From Fimenecus sp051881455 (lineage in GTDB: Bacteria > Bacillota > Clostridia > Oscillospirales > Acutalibacteraceae): a stretch of 16,396 bases of DNA. The position numbers were made by a program, and so were the translations under genes. The notes beneath the pieces were generated by a model, which worked only from the letters and a program-made list of their open reading frames with translations, was not told the DNA's origin and searched no databases. This document shows, piece after piece, positions 1 through 6,679 of this stretch (the stretch's first letter is position 1; each line of letters starts with the position of its first letter). The stretch covers positions 1 through 16,396 of the forward strand of contig JBJEPX010000013.1 of assembly GCA_051881455.1 (NCBI GenBank), given 5' to 3'.

Positions 1-120
1 CTTTGAAAGTAAGTTCTTGCGATTGTCTGTACATATTGTGAGAAAATACATTCCGCTACTGCTGTAATCGTAATCCTTTAATCTTAAACCTTTTCTTTTT
101 GGAACTATTGAATCAGTCAT
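1..120 (-). CDS. REP-associated tyrosine transposase (RAYT), N-terminal part, cut by window edge
   Basis: Reading leftward from an ATG at 120-118 gives 40 open codons that run off the window. The peptide contains RLKDYDYSSSGMYFLTICT followed by DNRKNLLSK. This matches the N-terminus of IS200/IS605-related Y1 transposases of the REP-associated type (Y1_Tnp/TnpA_REP), which usually open with basic residues, an R(L)xxYDY motif and the first beta strand YFxTICTxxR. The family makes single-strand cuts at REP palindromes using an HUH motif and a catalytic tyrosine; both lie beyond the window, so integrity cannot be judged. The start codon shares one base with the guaB stop codon (TAATG). The ribosome-binding site is weak (AGG inside the guaB end), so translation may be coupled to guaB. 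GTAG-footed palindromic repeats, the expected substrate class, occur at the other end of the window. Confidence 0.8.
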   Translation of the reverse strand, partial: MTDSIVPKRKGLRLKDYDYSSSGMYFLTICTDNRKNLLSK

Positions 121-1580
121 TACATATTGCCTGAATAGTTGGGCGCCTCTTTTGTGATATAAACATCGTGAGGATGGCTTTCTTTAAGACCGGCATTTGT
201 AATTCTTATGAACTTTGTCTTTGTCTGCAATTCGGGGATTGTTGAGCATCCGCAATAGCCCATACCTGCTTTAAGACCGCCCATAAGCTGATAAATCGTG
301 TCGGACAAAAGTCCCTTATAAGGAACACGGCCCTCAACACCTTCGGGAACGAGCTTTTTGTTGTTTGCCTGGAAATATCTGTCCTTCGAGCCGTTGTTCA
401 TTGCGGCAATGCTTCCCATTCCGCGGTAAACCTTGAACTGTCTGCCCTGATAAATCTCGCTGTCTCCGGGCGACTCCTCACAGCCTGCAACAAGTGAGCC
501 GACCATGATTGCGCCTGCTCCTGCGGCGATTGCTTTTACGATTTCACCCGAATATTTAATTCCGCCGTCTGCAATAACGGTAATTCCGTGCTTTGCGGCT
601 TCGTTTGCGGAGTCATAAACTGCTGTAATCTGGGGCACGCCGATACCTGCAACAACTCGTGTTGTGCAGATTGAGCCGGGGCCTATACCAACCTTTACGC
701 AATCAGCGCCTGCGTCGATAAGAGCCTTTGTAGCCTCTGCTGTTGCCACATTACCCGCAACAAGAGATACATTGGGGAAGGCCGCCTTAACCTTTGAAAC
801 TGATTTAAGAATATTCTTGCTGTGTCCGTGAGCAGAGTCGAGAACAAGCAAATCAGCGCCTGCCTCAACAAGAGCGGAGGCACGGTCAAGCACATCGGCA
901 GTAGCGCCGATTGCGGCACCGCAGAGAAGTCTGCCCATTGAGTCACGGGCTGAATTGGGATATTTTACTGTCTTTTCAATATCCTTTATGGTGATAAGAC
1001 CTTTAAGGTAGCCGTTATCGTCAACTATGGGAAGCTTTTCAATCTTATGCTTCATAAGAATCTGCTTTGCTTCGTCAAGAGTTGTTCCCACATGAGAGGT
1101 AACAAGACCGTCCTTTGTCATAACCTCTTTGATTTTTACGCTGTAATCGGTGATAAAACGCATATCACGGTTTGTAAGAATACCCACAAGTCTGCCGTTT
1201 TCATCGCAAACGGGAACGCCTGAAATCTTATACTTGTGCATTAGGGCGTCCGCTTCTGTTACCGTGTTTTCGGGAGAGAGGAAAAAGGGATTTGTAATAA
1301 CGCCGTTTTCACTTCTCTTAACCTTGTCAACCTCGGCTTTCTGAACTTCGATAGGCATATTTTTATGAATAACGCCGATGCCGCCTTCACGGGCAATGGC
1401 AATGGCCATTCTGCACTCCGTTACCGTGTCCATAGCGGCTGTAAGTACGGGAGTATTAAGAGTTATGTTCTTTGTAAGGCGTGTTGAAATATCCACATCG
1501 CTTGGGAGCACATCGCTTTCGGCGGGAATAAGCAACACATCGTCAAAGGTAAGTCCTTCTTTTTGGAACTTGTCTGTCAT
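120..1580 (-). CDS. guaB: IMP dehydrogenase
   Basis: Oxidises IMP to XMP with NAD+, the first committed step of GMP synthesis, in the cytosol. The protein has 486 residues, normal for the family. It starts with the typical EGLTFDDVLL segment (about residues 8-17), carries two CBS domains at about 95-205 within the (beta/alpha)8 barrel, and has the active-site loop GIGPGSICTTR with catalytic Cys305. The NAD/IMP-binding sections LDSAHGHS and GNVAT are present, and the flap with YRGMGS and Arg-Tyr residues follows. The ATG at 1580 is chosen because AAAGGAGAT lies just upstream; the frame stays open to 1622, but that extension would reach into the lysC terminator. No convincing dedicated promoter is visible between the terminator and the start, so it may rely on readthrough or an atypical promoter. 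A transposase gene overlaps its stop codon. Confidence 0.97.
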   Translation of the reverse strand: MTDKFQKEGLTFDDVLLIPAESDVLPSDVDISTRLTKNITLNTPVLTAAMDTVTECRMAIAIAREGGIGVIHKNMPIEVQKAEVDKVKRSENGVITNPFFLSPENTVTEADALMHKYKISGVPVCDENGRLVGILTNRDMRFITDYSVKIKEVMTKDGLVTSHVGTTLDEAKQILMKHKIEKLPIVDDNGYLKGLITIKDIEKTVKYPNSARDSMGRLLCGAAIGATADVLDRASALVEAGADLLVLDSAHGHSKNILKSVSKVKAAFPNVSLVAGNVATAEATKALIDAGADCVKVGIGPGSICTTRVVAGIGVPQITAVYDSANEAAKHGITVIADGGIKYSGEIVKAIAAGAGAIMVGSLVAGCEESPGDSEIYQGRQFKVYRGMGSIAAMNNGSKDRYFQANNKKLVPEGVEGRVPYKGLLSDTIYQLMGGLKAGMGYCGCSTIPELQTKTKFIRITNAGLKESHPHDVYITKEAPNYSGNM

Positions 1581-1626
1581 TGTTTTATCTCCTTTACTTA
1601 AAAATTCCAAATAAATCCTCATATAT

Positions 1627-1657
1627 AAAAAAGAGAAACCGTAAGTTTCTCTTTTTT
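1627..1657 (-). terminator. Intrinsic terminator after lysC
   Basis: A perfect inverted repeat (AAGAGAAAC, 5-base loop, GTTTCTCTT, at 1631-1653) is flanked by A and T runs on its two sides. On the minus strand it is followed by six U residues. It lies 10 bases past the lysC stop and before guaB. The flanking runs make it symmetrical, so it could also act on plus-strand transcripts. Confidence 0.8.
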
Positions 1658-1666
1658 TAATCGCAA

Positions 1667-2140
1667 TTACTCCGCAGGGAAAAACGCCTTATGGATTGCG
1701 CTGACTGCACGGTCGGCATCCTCAAGGGCGATAAGCACTGAAATCTTAATTTCACTTGTGGCAATCATTTCAATGTTGATATCTCTCTCATAAAGAGCCT
1801 CAAACATTTTTGACGCAGTTCCGGGGTGAGATTCCATACCTGCACCTACTATTGAAATCTTCGCAACCGAGGTATCGCACACAACATCGTTATCCTCAAT
1901 GTCAAAAGTCTTTTTAATGCACTCCACAGCCTCGTCCGCATTGCCCTTGGAAACGGTAAAAGTAATGTCCTTTGTGCCGTCTCTGCCAACGGATTGAAGA
2001 ATTATGTCAACATTTATTTTATGCTTTGCGAGAGCCGCAAACATTCTGAACGCAACACCGGGAGTGTTGGGGATTTTTGTAACTGAAATACGGGCAACAT
2101 CCGTATCCTTTGTAACACCTCTGACGAGCATTTTTTCCAT
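1667..2140 (-). CDS. Probable in-frame aspartokinase beta subunit (ACT-domain polypeptide)
   Basis: Within lysC, AAGGAGG at 2155-2149 is followed by an 8-base spacer and an in-frame ATG at 2140-2138 (codon 246). Translation from there gives a 157-residue polypeptide consisting of the two ACT domains. In Bacillus subtilis aspartokinase II the beta subunit is made from an internal start at the same relative position (a 408-residue alpha and a 163-residue beta subunit imply codon 246). The ribosome-binding site here is as good as the one used for the whole gene. Expression is inferred, not shown. Confidence 0.65.
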   Translation of the reverse strand: MEKMLVRGVTKDTDVARISVTKIPNTPGVAFRMFAALAKHKINVDIILQSVGRDGTKDITFTVSKGNADEAVECIKKTFDIEDNDVVCDTSVAKISIVGAGMESHPGTASKMFEALYERDINIEMIATSEIKISVLIALEDADRAVSAIHKAFFPAE

Positions 2141-2875
2141 TTTGGCAACCTCCTTAACAATCGTGCCGGGAACTCTTTTAAGACTTGAGAGAACCTCTAC
2201 CTCAACATTATATTTTTTAGCCATTTCAACCGAACGGTTATTGAGCACCTGTGCGCCCAAGGTGGCTAATTCAAGCATTTCATCGTATGTGATTTCTTTA
2301 AGCTTTTTAGCATTGTCAACCTTTCTTGGGTCCGCTGTAAACACACCCTCAACATCGGTGAAAATCTGACAGCGGTCTGCGTGCATTGCCGCGGCTATTG
2401 CAACGGCGCTGGTATCCGAGCCGCCTCTGCCCAGAGTTGTAAGGTCATCATATTTATTGATGCCCTGAAAGCCTGCAACAACCACAATGTTATGACGGTC
2501 AATCTCGGAACGGAGCCTGTCGGTCTTAATTGACTTTATACGCGCCTGACCGTAAGCGGAGCTTGTGTTGAAACCTGCCTGCCAGCCGAGAAGGGATACT
2601 ACGGGGCAGCCTAACTTTTCAATTGCCATTGCAAGAAGCGCAATTGAAATCTGCTCGCCTGATGTAAGGAGCATATCCATTTCTCTTTTAGACGGCTTTT
2701 CATTTATTTCATAAGCCTTTTCAATCAAATCATCCGTAGTGTCGCCCTGGGCCGAAACTACTACCACAACATCGTTGCCGTCACGGTAAGTATCGGTAAC
2801 AATTTTGGCGACATTCATTACTCTTTCGGCGTCACGAACGCTTGACCCGCCGAATTTCTGAACAATAAGTCCCAT
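1667..2875 (-). CDS. lysC: Aspartate kinase (aspartokinase II type, alpha subunit)
   Basis: Phosphorylates L-aspartate, the entry step to lysine, threonine, methionine and diaminopimelate synthesis. The 402-residue length fits monofunctional aspartokinase. The amino-acid kinase domain (about 1-245) shows KFGGSS (7-12), SAQGDTTDDL, TSGEQIS, GRGGSDTSAVA and FTDVEGVFTADPR. Two ACT domains follow in the C-terminal 155 residues, where lysine and/or threonine normally exert feedback control. AGGAGG stands upstream of the ATG. The gene begins 19 bases after hom, pointing to one operon, and is followed by a terminator. It carries an internal ribosome-binding site and ATG at codon 246 (see the separate entry). 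The symbol follows Bacillus lysC usage; dapG- or thrA-like naming cannot be excluded. Confidence 0.95.
   Translation of the reverse strand: MGLIVQKFGGSSVRDAERVMNVAKIVTDTYRDGNDVVVVVSAQGDTTDDLIEKAYEINEKPSKREMDMLLTSGEQISIALLAMAIEKLGCPVVSLLGWQAGFNTSSAYGQARIKSIKTDRLRSEIDRHNIVVVAGFQGINKYDDLTTLGRGGSDTSAVAIAAAMHADRCQIFTDVEGVFTADPRKVDNAKKLKEITYDEMLELATLGAQVLNNRSVEMAKKYNVEVEVLSSLKRVPGTIVKEVAKMEKMLVRGVTKDTDVARISVTKIPNTPGVAFRMFAALAKHKINVDIILQSVGRDGTKDITFTVSKGNADEAVECIKKTFDIEDNDVVCDTSVAKISIVGAGMESHPGTASKMFEALYERDINIEMIATSEIKISVLIALEDADRAVSAIHKAFFPAE
2149..2155 (-). promoter_or_regulatory. Internal ribosome-binding site in lysC
   Basis: AAGGAGG on the minus strand, 8 bases before the in-frame ATG of codon 246. 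It coincides with the codons for the Lys-Glu-Val just before the ACT domains, so it might partly reflect amino-acid choice, but the match and spacing are optimal. Confidence 0.65.
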
Positions 2876-2894
2876 ACATATCCTCCTGTGGGTA

Positions 2895-4133
2895 TCAATA
2901 ATCAGTTACTCTGATAAGAGATTCGATTTTTATGCCGTTAACGGAATCAAGCTTTTCGCATAGCTCGCTTTCTTTGCCGCACTCCGTAACAAAAGCAATT
3001 TCCGTTTTTTTACAGCCGTCAAAGGCAAGAACCTTAACATTTCCCATCTTTTCCGTTATCTCTGCAAGGGCTTTATCGTAATCCTCAACCGCGGCACGGA
3101 TATAGAGAGGATTTTCTGCGGTTTTGTAATCCACTACATAATTTTCCTCTGCCTCGCCCCAGCCGATAGGCTTTTTTCTGCCCATATTGCGTGCGCAGTC
3201 AATAACATCAGCCACCACTGCGGAAGCGGTGGGCAACTTGCCTGCGCCCTTGCCGTAGAACACAACATCACCCGTTGCGTCGCCGCGAACAAGAATTGCA
3301 TTAAACACATCGTTAACGGACGCCAGCTGACTGCCCTGCATTACGATTGCGGGAGTTACAACTGCAAAAATCTTGCCGTTTTCCATTCTTTTTGCTCTGC
3401 CGAGAAGCTTTATCACTCCGCCGTAAGCGTTTACATAAGCCACATCGTCGAGAGTGATTTTTGTAATACCCTCTGTATAAACAGAGTCGGGATAAACATG
3501 CTTTCCGAAGCAGAGAGAAGCAAGAATACAAATCTTTCTGCAAGCGTCAAAGCCCTCAACATCGGCTGTGGGGTCCTTTTCCGCATAGCCGTTATCCTGG
3601 GCAAGCTTTAACGCGTCCTCAAAACTCATATTCTTCTCTATCATCATAGTAAGAATAAAGTTTGTTGTGCCGTTTAAAATTCCTGCGATTTCATCTATCT
3701 CATTTGCGGCAAGGCACTGTGAAATGGGGCGGATAATGGGAATTCCGCCGCCCACGCTCGCCTCAAACAAAAAATTCACATTATTTTCTGCCGCAAAGGA
3801 CAGAAGCTCACACCCCTTAGCGGCAACAAGCTCTTTATTTGATGTTACAACGCTTTTTCCCGCTTTAAGGCAGGAGGAAACAAATTCATATGCGGGATGA
3901 AGCCCGCCCATGGTTTCAACAACAACCTTAACATCGTCATCGTTAAGAATAATGTTGAAATCCTTAATCATTTTATCCTCGTTAGGGTCGCCGGGGAAAT
4001 CTCTCAAATCGAGAATATATTTTACCTCAAGCTCGCTTTGCGTGCTTCTTTTAACAATACTATCATGGTTTTTCGTAAGCACCTCGACTACACCCGAGCC
4101 GACAGTACCGTAACCCATTACCGCCACATTCAT
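2895..4133 (-). CDS. hom: Homoserine dehydrogenase
   Basis: Reduces aspartate semialdehyde to homoserine with NAD(P)H, the branch point towards threonine and methionine. The 412-residue protein starts with a Rossmann nucleotide-binding motif GYGTVGSG (7-14). It contains the conserved catalytic-domain segments SNKELVAAKG, EASVGGGIPIIRP and GILNGTTNFILT, and YAEKDPTADVEGFDACRKI with the substrate- and metal-binding Asp/Glu and Lys residues. The C-terminal ~80 residues resemble an ACT domain, the usual site of threonine feedback inhibition. AGGAAG stands 9 bases before the ATG. It is the promoter-proximal gene of a hom-lysC operon. thrB and thrC are not adjacent. An inverted repeat in the leader could be a regulatory site. 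Confidence 0.96.
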   Translation of the reverse strand: MNVAVMGYGTVGSGVVEVLTKNHDSIVKRSTQSELEVKYILDLRDFPGDPNEDKMIKDFNIILNDDDVKVVVETMGGLHPAYEFVSSCLKAGKSVVTSNKELVAAKGCELLSFAAENNVNFLFEASVGGGIPIIRPISQCLAANEIDEIAGILNGTTNFILTMMIEKNMSFEDALKLAQDNGYAEKDPTADVEGFDACRKICILASLCFGKHVYPDSVYTEGITKITLDDVAYVNAYGGVIKLLGRAKRMENGKIFAVVTPAIVMQGSQLASVNDVFNAILVRGDATGDVVFYGKGAGKLPTASAVVADVIDCARNMGRKKPIGWGEAEENYVVDYKTAENPLYIRAAVEDYDKALAEITEKMGNVKVLAFDGCKKTEIAFVTECGKESELCEKLDSVNGIKIESLIRVTDY

Positions 4134-4165
4134 TTCCGTTCACTTCCTGTTACAGGTATATTCAT

Positions 4166-4199
4166 TGCTTTATCAGCGATTTTAACTGCTGATAATGCA
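4166..4199 (-). promoter_or_regulatory. Inverted repeat in the hom leader, candidate operator or hairpin
   Basis: TTATCAGC at 4170-4177 and GCTGATAA at 4188-4195 form an 8-bp inverted repeat around a 10-base spacer; after one mismatch, three further flanking base pairs extend it. It abuts the -10-like TATAAT of hom, covers the likely transcription start region, and ends about 30 bases before the ATG. No U-run follows, so it is not a terminator. A repressor operator or an mRNA hairpin are both possible. Confidence 0.4.
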
Positions 4200-4227
4200 T
4201 TATAAAATACTTTTTGTTATTTTAACA
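4199..4227 (-). promoter_or_regulatory. Tentative promoter of hom-lysC
   Basis: A perfect -10 hexamer TATAAT (minus strand, 4204-4199) sits in the AT-rich divergent region. At 17 bases upstream, the -35 hexamer TGTTAA is a poor match, so only the -10 element supports this call. The rest of the divergent region, 4134-4388, is AT-rich and holds no open frame with a ribosome-binding site. Confidence 0.3.
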
Positions 4228-4298
4228 TAAATTTCTTACATAATAAAGGGGTAATATACCATATATTTAGAACAATTTTTAAGGTTTTTTTAGAAAAG

Positions 4299-4352
4299 TT
4301 TACATATTTTTATAACTTTATAATTGTATATTGCCGCAAAAAGGTTTATTAT
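4299..4352 (+). promoter_or_regulatory. Tentative promoter region for the AI-2E family gene
   Basis: Two overlapping options are visible. TTGTAT (4324-4329) with a 17-base spacer to TATTAT (4347-4352) is well spaced but has a weak -35. TTTACA (4299-4304) and TATAAT (4319-4324) are good hexamers but only 14 bases apart. Neither is decisive. Confidence 0.3.
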
Positions 4353-4388
4353 ATATATGATACTATAAATTTTGTACGGAGAAAACAC

Positions 4389-5597
4389 ATGAACAGAATT
4401 GAAAAAAAGAAAAACTTTATTATAAGTACGGTTTATGCGGCAATAGTTATTTTGCTGTTTTACGCCTTCTTTAAATATGTTTTCGGGCTTCTTTTCCCGT
4501 TTTTTGCGGCGCTTTTAATCGCTATGATTTTACAGCGCCCGTTAAACTATATTTGCAGAAAAACACCTCTTAAACGGGGAATCGTATCAGTGGTGATGGT
4601 TTTCCTCTGTTTCCTGGTATTTATGAGTTTAATCGGATTTGCCGTTTTCAGCCTCGGCGCAGAGCTTCGTGACTTTTTCCACTACCTTATGATTCAGTTT
4701 GAGGATATTCCGTCATTTATAGATAAAATTGAGAGTGTTCTCGGCAAAGGGCTTGCCTTTTTACCCGATAAGCTTGAAACCACGGTAACAGGATTTATCA
4801 GCGAAAAGCTATCCCTTTTGCTCAATTCTCCCGACCGTCCGCAGGCTTCGGACTCAGGCTTTGATTTTTCAATGCTTTCAGGTCCCATTTCAAGCGTTTG
4901 GAACACGGCAAAACAAATCCCCGTAACTCTTATCGCTTTCGTTGTTTCGGTTGTTGCCTGCTGCTTTATGACTGCGGATTTTGCCACGGTTAAAAAATGC
5001 ATTTTAAGCCTTTTCCGCGACGAAACACGGGAAAAGGTTGTCAGAACAAAAAAGCTTCTTTTCCCTGCTCTTGGCAAAATGTGCAAGGCTTACGGCATTA
5101 TCATGACAATTACATTCTGTGAACTTTCCGCAGGGTTATTCCTGCTCAAACTTTTGAAAATATATAACGGCGGATACATTTTCATTATCGCTCTCATTAC
5201 AGCGCTTATTGATATTGTTCCCGTATTGGGAACAGGTACAATTCTTGTTCCTTGGGCGCTGTACTGCCTGCTCATAGGTGATTATCCCCTTGCAATCGGA
5301 ATTATCATTATGTATATATGCATAACTGTTATACGACAGATAATCGAGCCTAAGCTTGTGGCTTCGCAATTAGGAATTCCTCCCTTTGCAACAATTATTG
5401 CTATGTATATCGGCTCAAAGATTTTCGGCTTTATCGGACTTTTCCTGCTTCCCATTACTCTTGTTATGGTGAAAATGCTTAACGACGAAGGAATAATCCA
5501 TGTGTTCCACCACTGTGAACCGGTGGCAGAGGCAGAACCTGAAATTCAGCCGGAAAGTGCAGACAAAAGCGGCGATGAGGCAGGCGAAAACAAATGA
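4389..5597 (+). CDS. AI-2E family transporter (YtvI/PerM-like membrane protein)
   Basis: A 402-residue integral membrane protein. Two hydrophobic segments near the N-terminus (about 13-50) and another at about 62-90 precede a hydrophilic section (about 100-165). One more segment follows at about 180-200, and the C-terminal half is strongly hydrophobic and includes PVLGTGTILVPWALY. This layout and the PVLGTG region are typical of the AI-2E transporter family (formerly UPF0118). Members are linked variously to autoinducer-2 export, Na+/H+ antiport or unknown transport, so the substrate is not predictable. The last 30 residues form an acidic soluble tail rich in Glu, Pro and Ala. GGAGA lies 6 bases before the ATG. 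The stop overlaps the next start as ATGA, so the two genes are probably translationally coupled. Confidence 0.88.
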   Translation: MNRIEKKKNFIISTVYAAIVILLFYAFFKYVFGLLFPFFAALLIAMILQRPLNYICRKTPLKRGIVSVVMVFLCFLVFMSLIGFAVFSLGAELRDFFHYLMIQFEDIPSFIDKIESVLGKGLAFLPDKLETTVTGFISEKLSLLLNSPDRPQASDSGFDFSMLSGPISSVWNTAKQIPVTLIAFVVSVVACCFMTADFATVKKCILSLFRDETREKVVRTKKLLFPALGKMCKAYGIIMTITFCELSAGLFLLKLLKIYNGGYIFIIALITALIDIVPVLGTGTILVPWALYCLLIGDYPLAIGIIIMYICITVIRQIIEPKLVASQLGIPPFATIIAMYIGSKIFGFIGLFLLPITLVMVKMLNDEGIIHVFHHCEPVAEAEPEIQPESADKSGDEAGENK

Positions 5598-6313
5598 TAG
5601 ATATACACAGTCACATACTTTTTGATATTGACGACGGTGCCGAAACGCTTGAAGAGTCAGTGGATCTTTGCCGCGACGCATATGACAACGGCGTTAAACT
5701 TATTACAGCAACGCCCCATTTCTTTGATTATCCCCATATCATGGGTTTTATTGATGAAAGAGACTATAAAATTTCCGAATTGCGGGCGCGTTTGGACGAA
5801 GAGGCCATTCCCATTTCCGTTGCGGCAGGCGCAGAGTTGTTTTTAAACGATAAAATCTTTACTGCCGGGGATCTGGACGCGCTGACAATAAACGGTTCGA
5901 GATATATGCTTTGCGAATTTCCCTTGGGCCCATTTGACATTGACCGCGCGCCCCTTTGGATTGACGAGCTGATTTCGCGGGGTTACACGCCCATTGTCGC
6001 TCACCCCGAAAGGTACATCGAATTTCACAGAAATTTATATGTAATCGACGAGCTCCTTGACAGACAGGTGGCTTTTCAGGTCAATATTGACAGCCTTACG
6101 GGGAAAAACGGCAGAGAGCCCCAGAAAATGGCAATTGATATGGTTATGCGTAAAATCGCCCGCCTTATCGGAAGCGATGCCCACGACACAAAACACCGTC
6201 ACACAAGACTTCGTGAGAAATTTGCAAAGCTACCTGAAATTATCAGTGAAAGAATACTGCTTGACTGTATGGATAAAAATGCCAAAGCAATTCTTAAAAA
6301 TGAAAAATTATAA
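5594..6313 (+). CDS. CpsB/YwqE-type PHP-domain tyrosine-protein phosphatase
   Basis: A 239-residue PHP-family metallophosphatase. Metal ligands seen in order are His5 and His7 (IDIHSH), Asp14 (DIDDGA), His42 (ATPH), Glu81, Glu108, His137 (AHPERY), Asp195 and His197 (SDAH). This matches the trinuclear site of pneumococcal CpsB and Bacillus YwqE. The family dephosphorylates bacterial tyrosine kinases that control capsule or exopolysaccharide synthesis and acts in the cytosol. No tyrosine kinase or polysaccharide genes are in this window, so the partner must be elsewhere, and a different phosphoester substrate cannot be excluded. The start overlaps the upstream stop by four bases. No terminator follows; the promoter of the trpB leader begins 25 bases after the stop. 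Confidence 0.88.
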   Translation: MIDIHSHILFDIDDGAETLEESVDLCRDAYDNGVKLITATPHFFDYPHIMGFIDERDYKISELRARLDEEAIPISVAAGAELFLNDKIFTAGDLDALTINGSRYMLCEFPLGPFDIDRAPLWIDELISRGYTPIVAHPERYIEFHRNLYVIDELLDRQVAFQVNIDSLTGKNGREPQKMAIDMVMRKIARLIGSDAHDTKHRHTRLREKFAKLPEIISERILLDCMDKNAKAILKNEKL

Positions 6314-6338
6314 AAATTATAAAAATTTAAAAAACTTC

Positions 6339-6367
6339 TTGACATTATCACTTTACCGTGCTAAAAT
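6339..6367 (+). promoter_or_regulatory. Promoter of the T-box leader and trpB
   Basis: Consensus TTGACA (6339-6344), a 17-base spacer and TAAAAT (6362-6367). Transcription should start near 6374, just before the conserved 5' part of the T-box leader. Confidence 0.85.
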
Positions 6368-6373
6368 GTGTCC

Positions 6374-6635
6374 AAACCGATGAGAAAGAATAGTACTTAA
6401 AGGATTTTTCTTTCAGAGAGCCGCCGTTTGGTGAAAGGCGGCAGAAAACCCTTTTGGGAATGGACTTTCGAGGGCAAACCGAACGATTTTTCAAGTAGGG
6501 GCGACGGCACACACCGTTATAAAGTGAAGCCTATGTCAGTAGGTTAAAGAGGGTAACATTTTGTTATCAAGCAGGGTGGCACCGCAGGAACGATTTTATC
6601 GCTCTTGTCCCGGCAATGGGACAGGAGCGTTTTTT
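6374..6635 (+). ncRNA. T-box riboswitch, tRNA(Trp) specific
   Basis: The leader has the T-box landmarks in order: GAGAAAGAATAGTA near 6382, AGAGAG (6415-6420), a GCCGCC/GGCGGC stem I arm (6420-6442) with GGTG in its loop, then GGAA-TGG-ACTTTCGAG with specifier codon UGG (Trp) at 6461-6463. The stem III region follows (GACGG...CCGTTAT, about 6503-6522), then the T-box AGGGTGGCACCGC at 6573-6585. The UGGC at 6577-6580 pairs with a GCCA tRNA end, as expected for tRNA(Trp) with discriminator G. Uncharged tRNA(Trp) would stabilise the antiterminator and allow trpB transcription. Specificity is inferred from the specifier and discriminator, and agrees with the downstream gene. Confidence 0.93.
6600..6635 (+). 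terminator. Regulated terminator of the T-box
   Basis: CGCTCTTGTCCC and GGGACAGGAGCG form a long stem with a six-base loop, followed by six T residues. It lies 15 bases after the T-box sequence and competes with the antiterminator. Confidence 0.9.
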
Positions 6636-6679
6636 ATTGCTCTTTCCCGAAAAAATTTTTCCAAAAGGAGAGAAAAACA

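Noticed and set aside
1581..1622. N-terminal extension of guaB (14 codons)
   Set aside because: It would start at the edge of the lysC terminator. The family N-terminus and AAAGGAGAT both support ATG 1580.
2004..2369. Plus-strand open frame of 121 codons opposite lysC
   Set aside because: It is antisense to a well-conserved enzyme gene, has no ribosome-binding site or recognisable domain, and mirrors the codon pattern of lysC.
6493..6522. GTAGGGGCGACGG-like stretch resembling the right-edge repeat
   Set aside because: It is part of the T-box leader (stem III region, ending CCGTTAT) and lacks the repeat core and double hairpin.
6605..6679. N-terminal extension of trpB from an earlier ATG
   Set aside because: It begins inside the T-box terminator hairpin and has no ribosome-binding site, whereas ATG 6680 has AAAAGGAGAG upstream.
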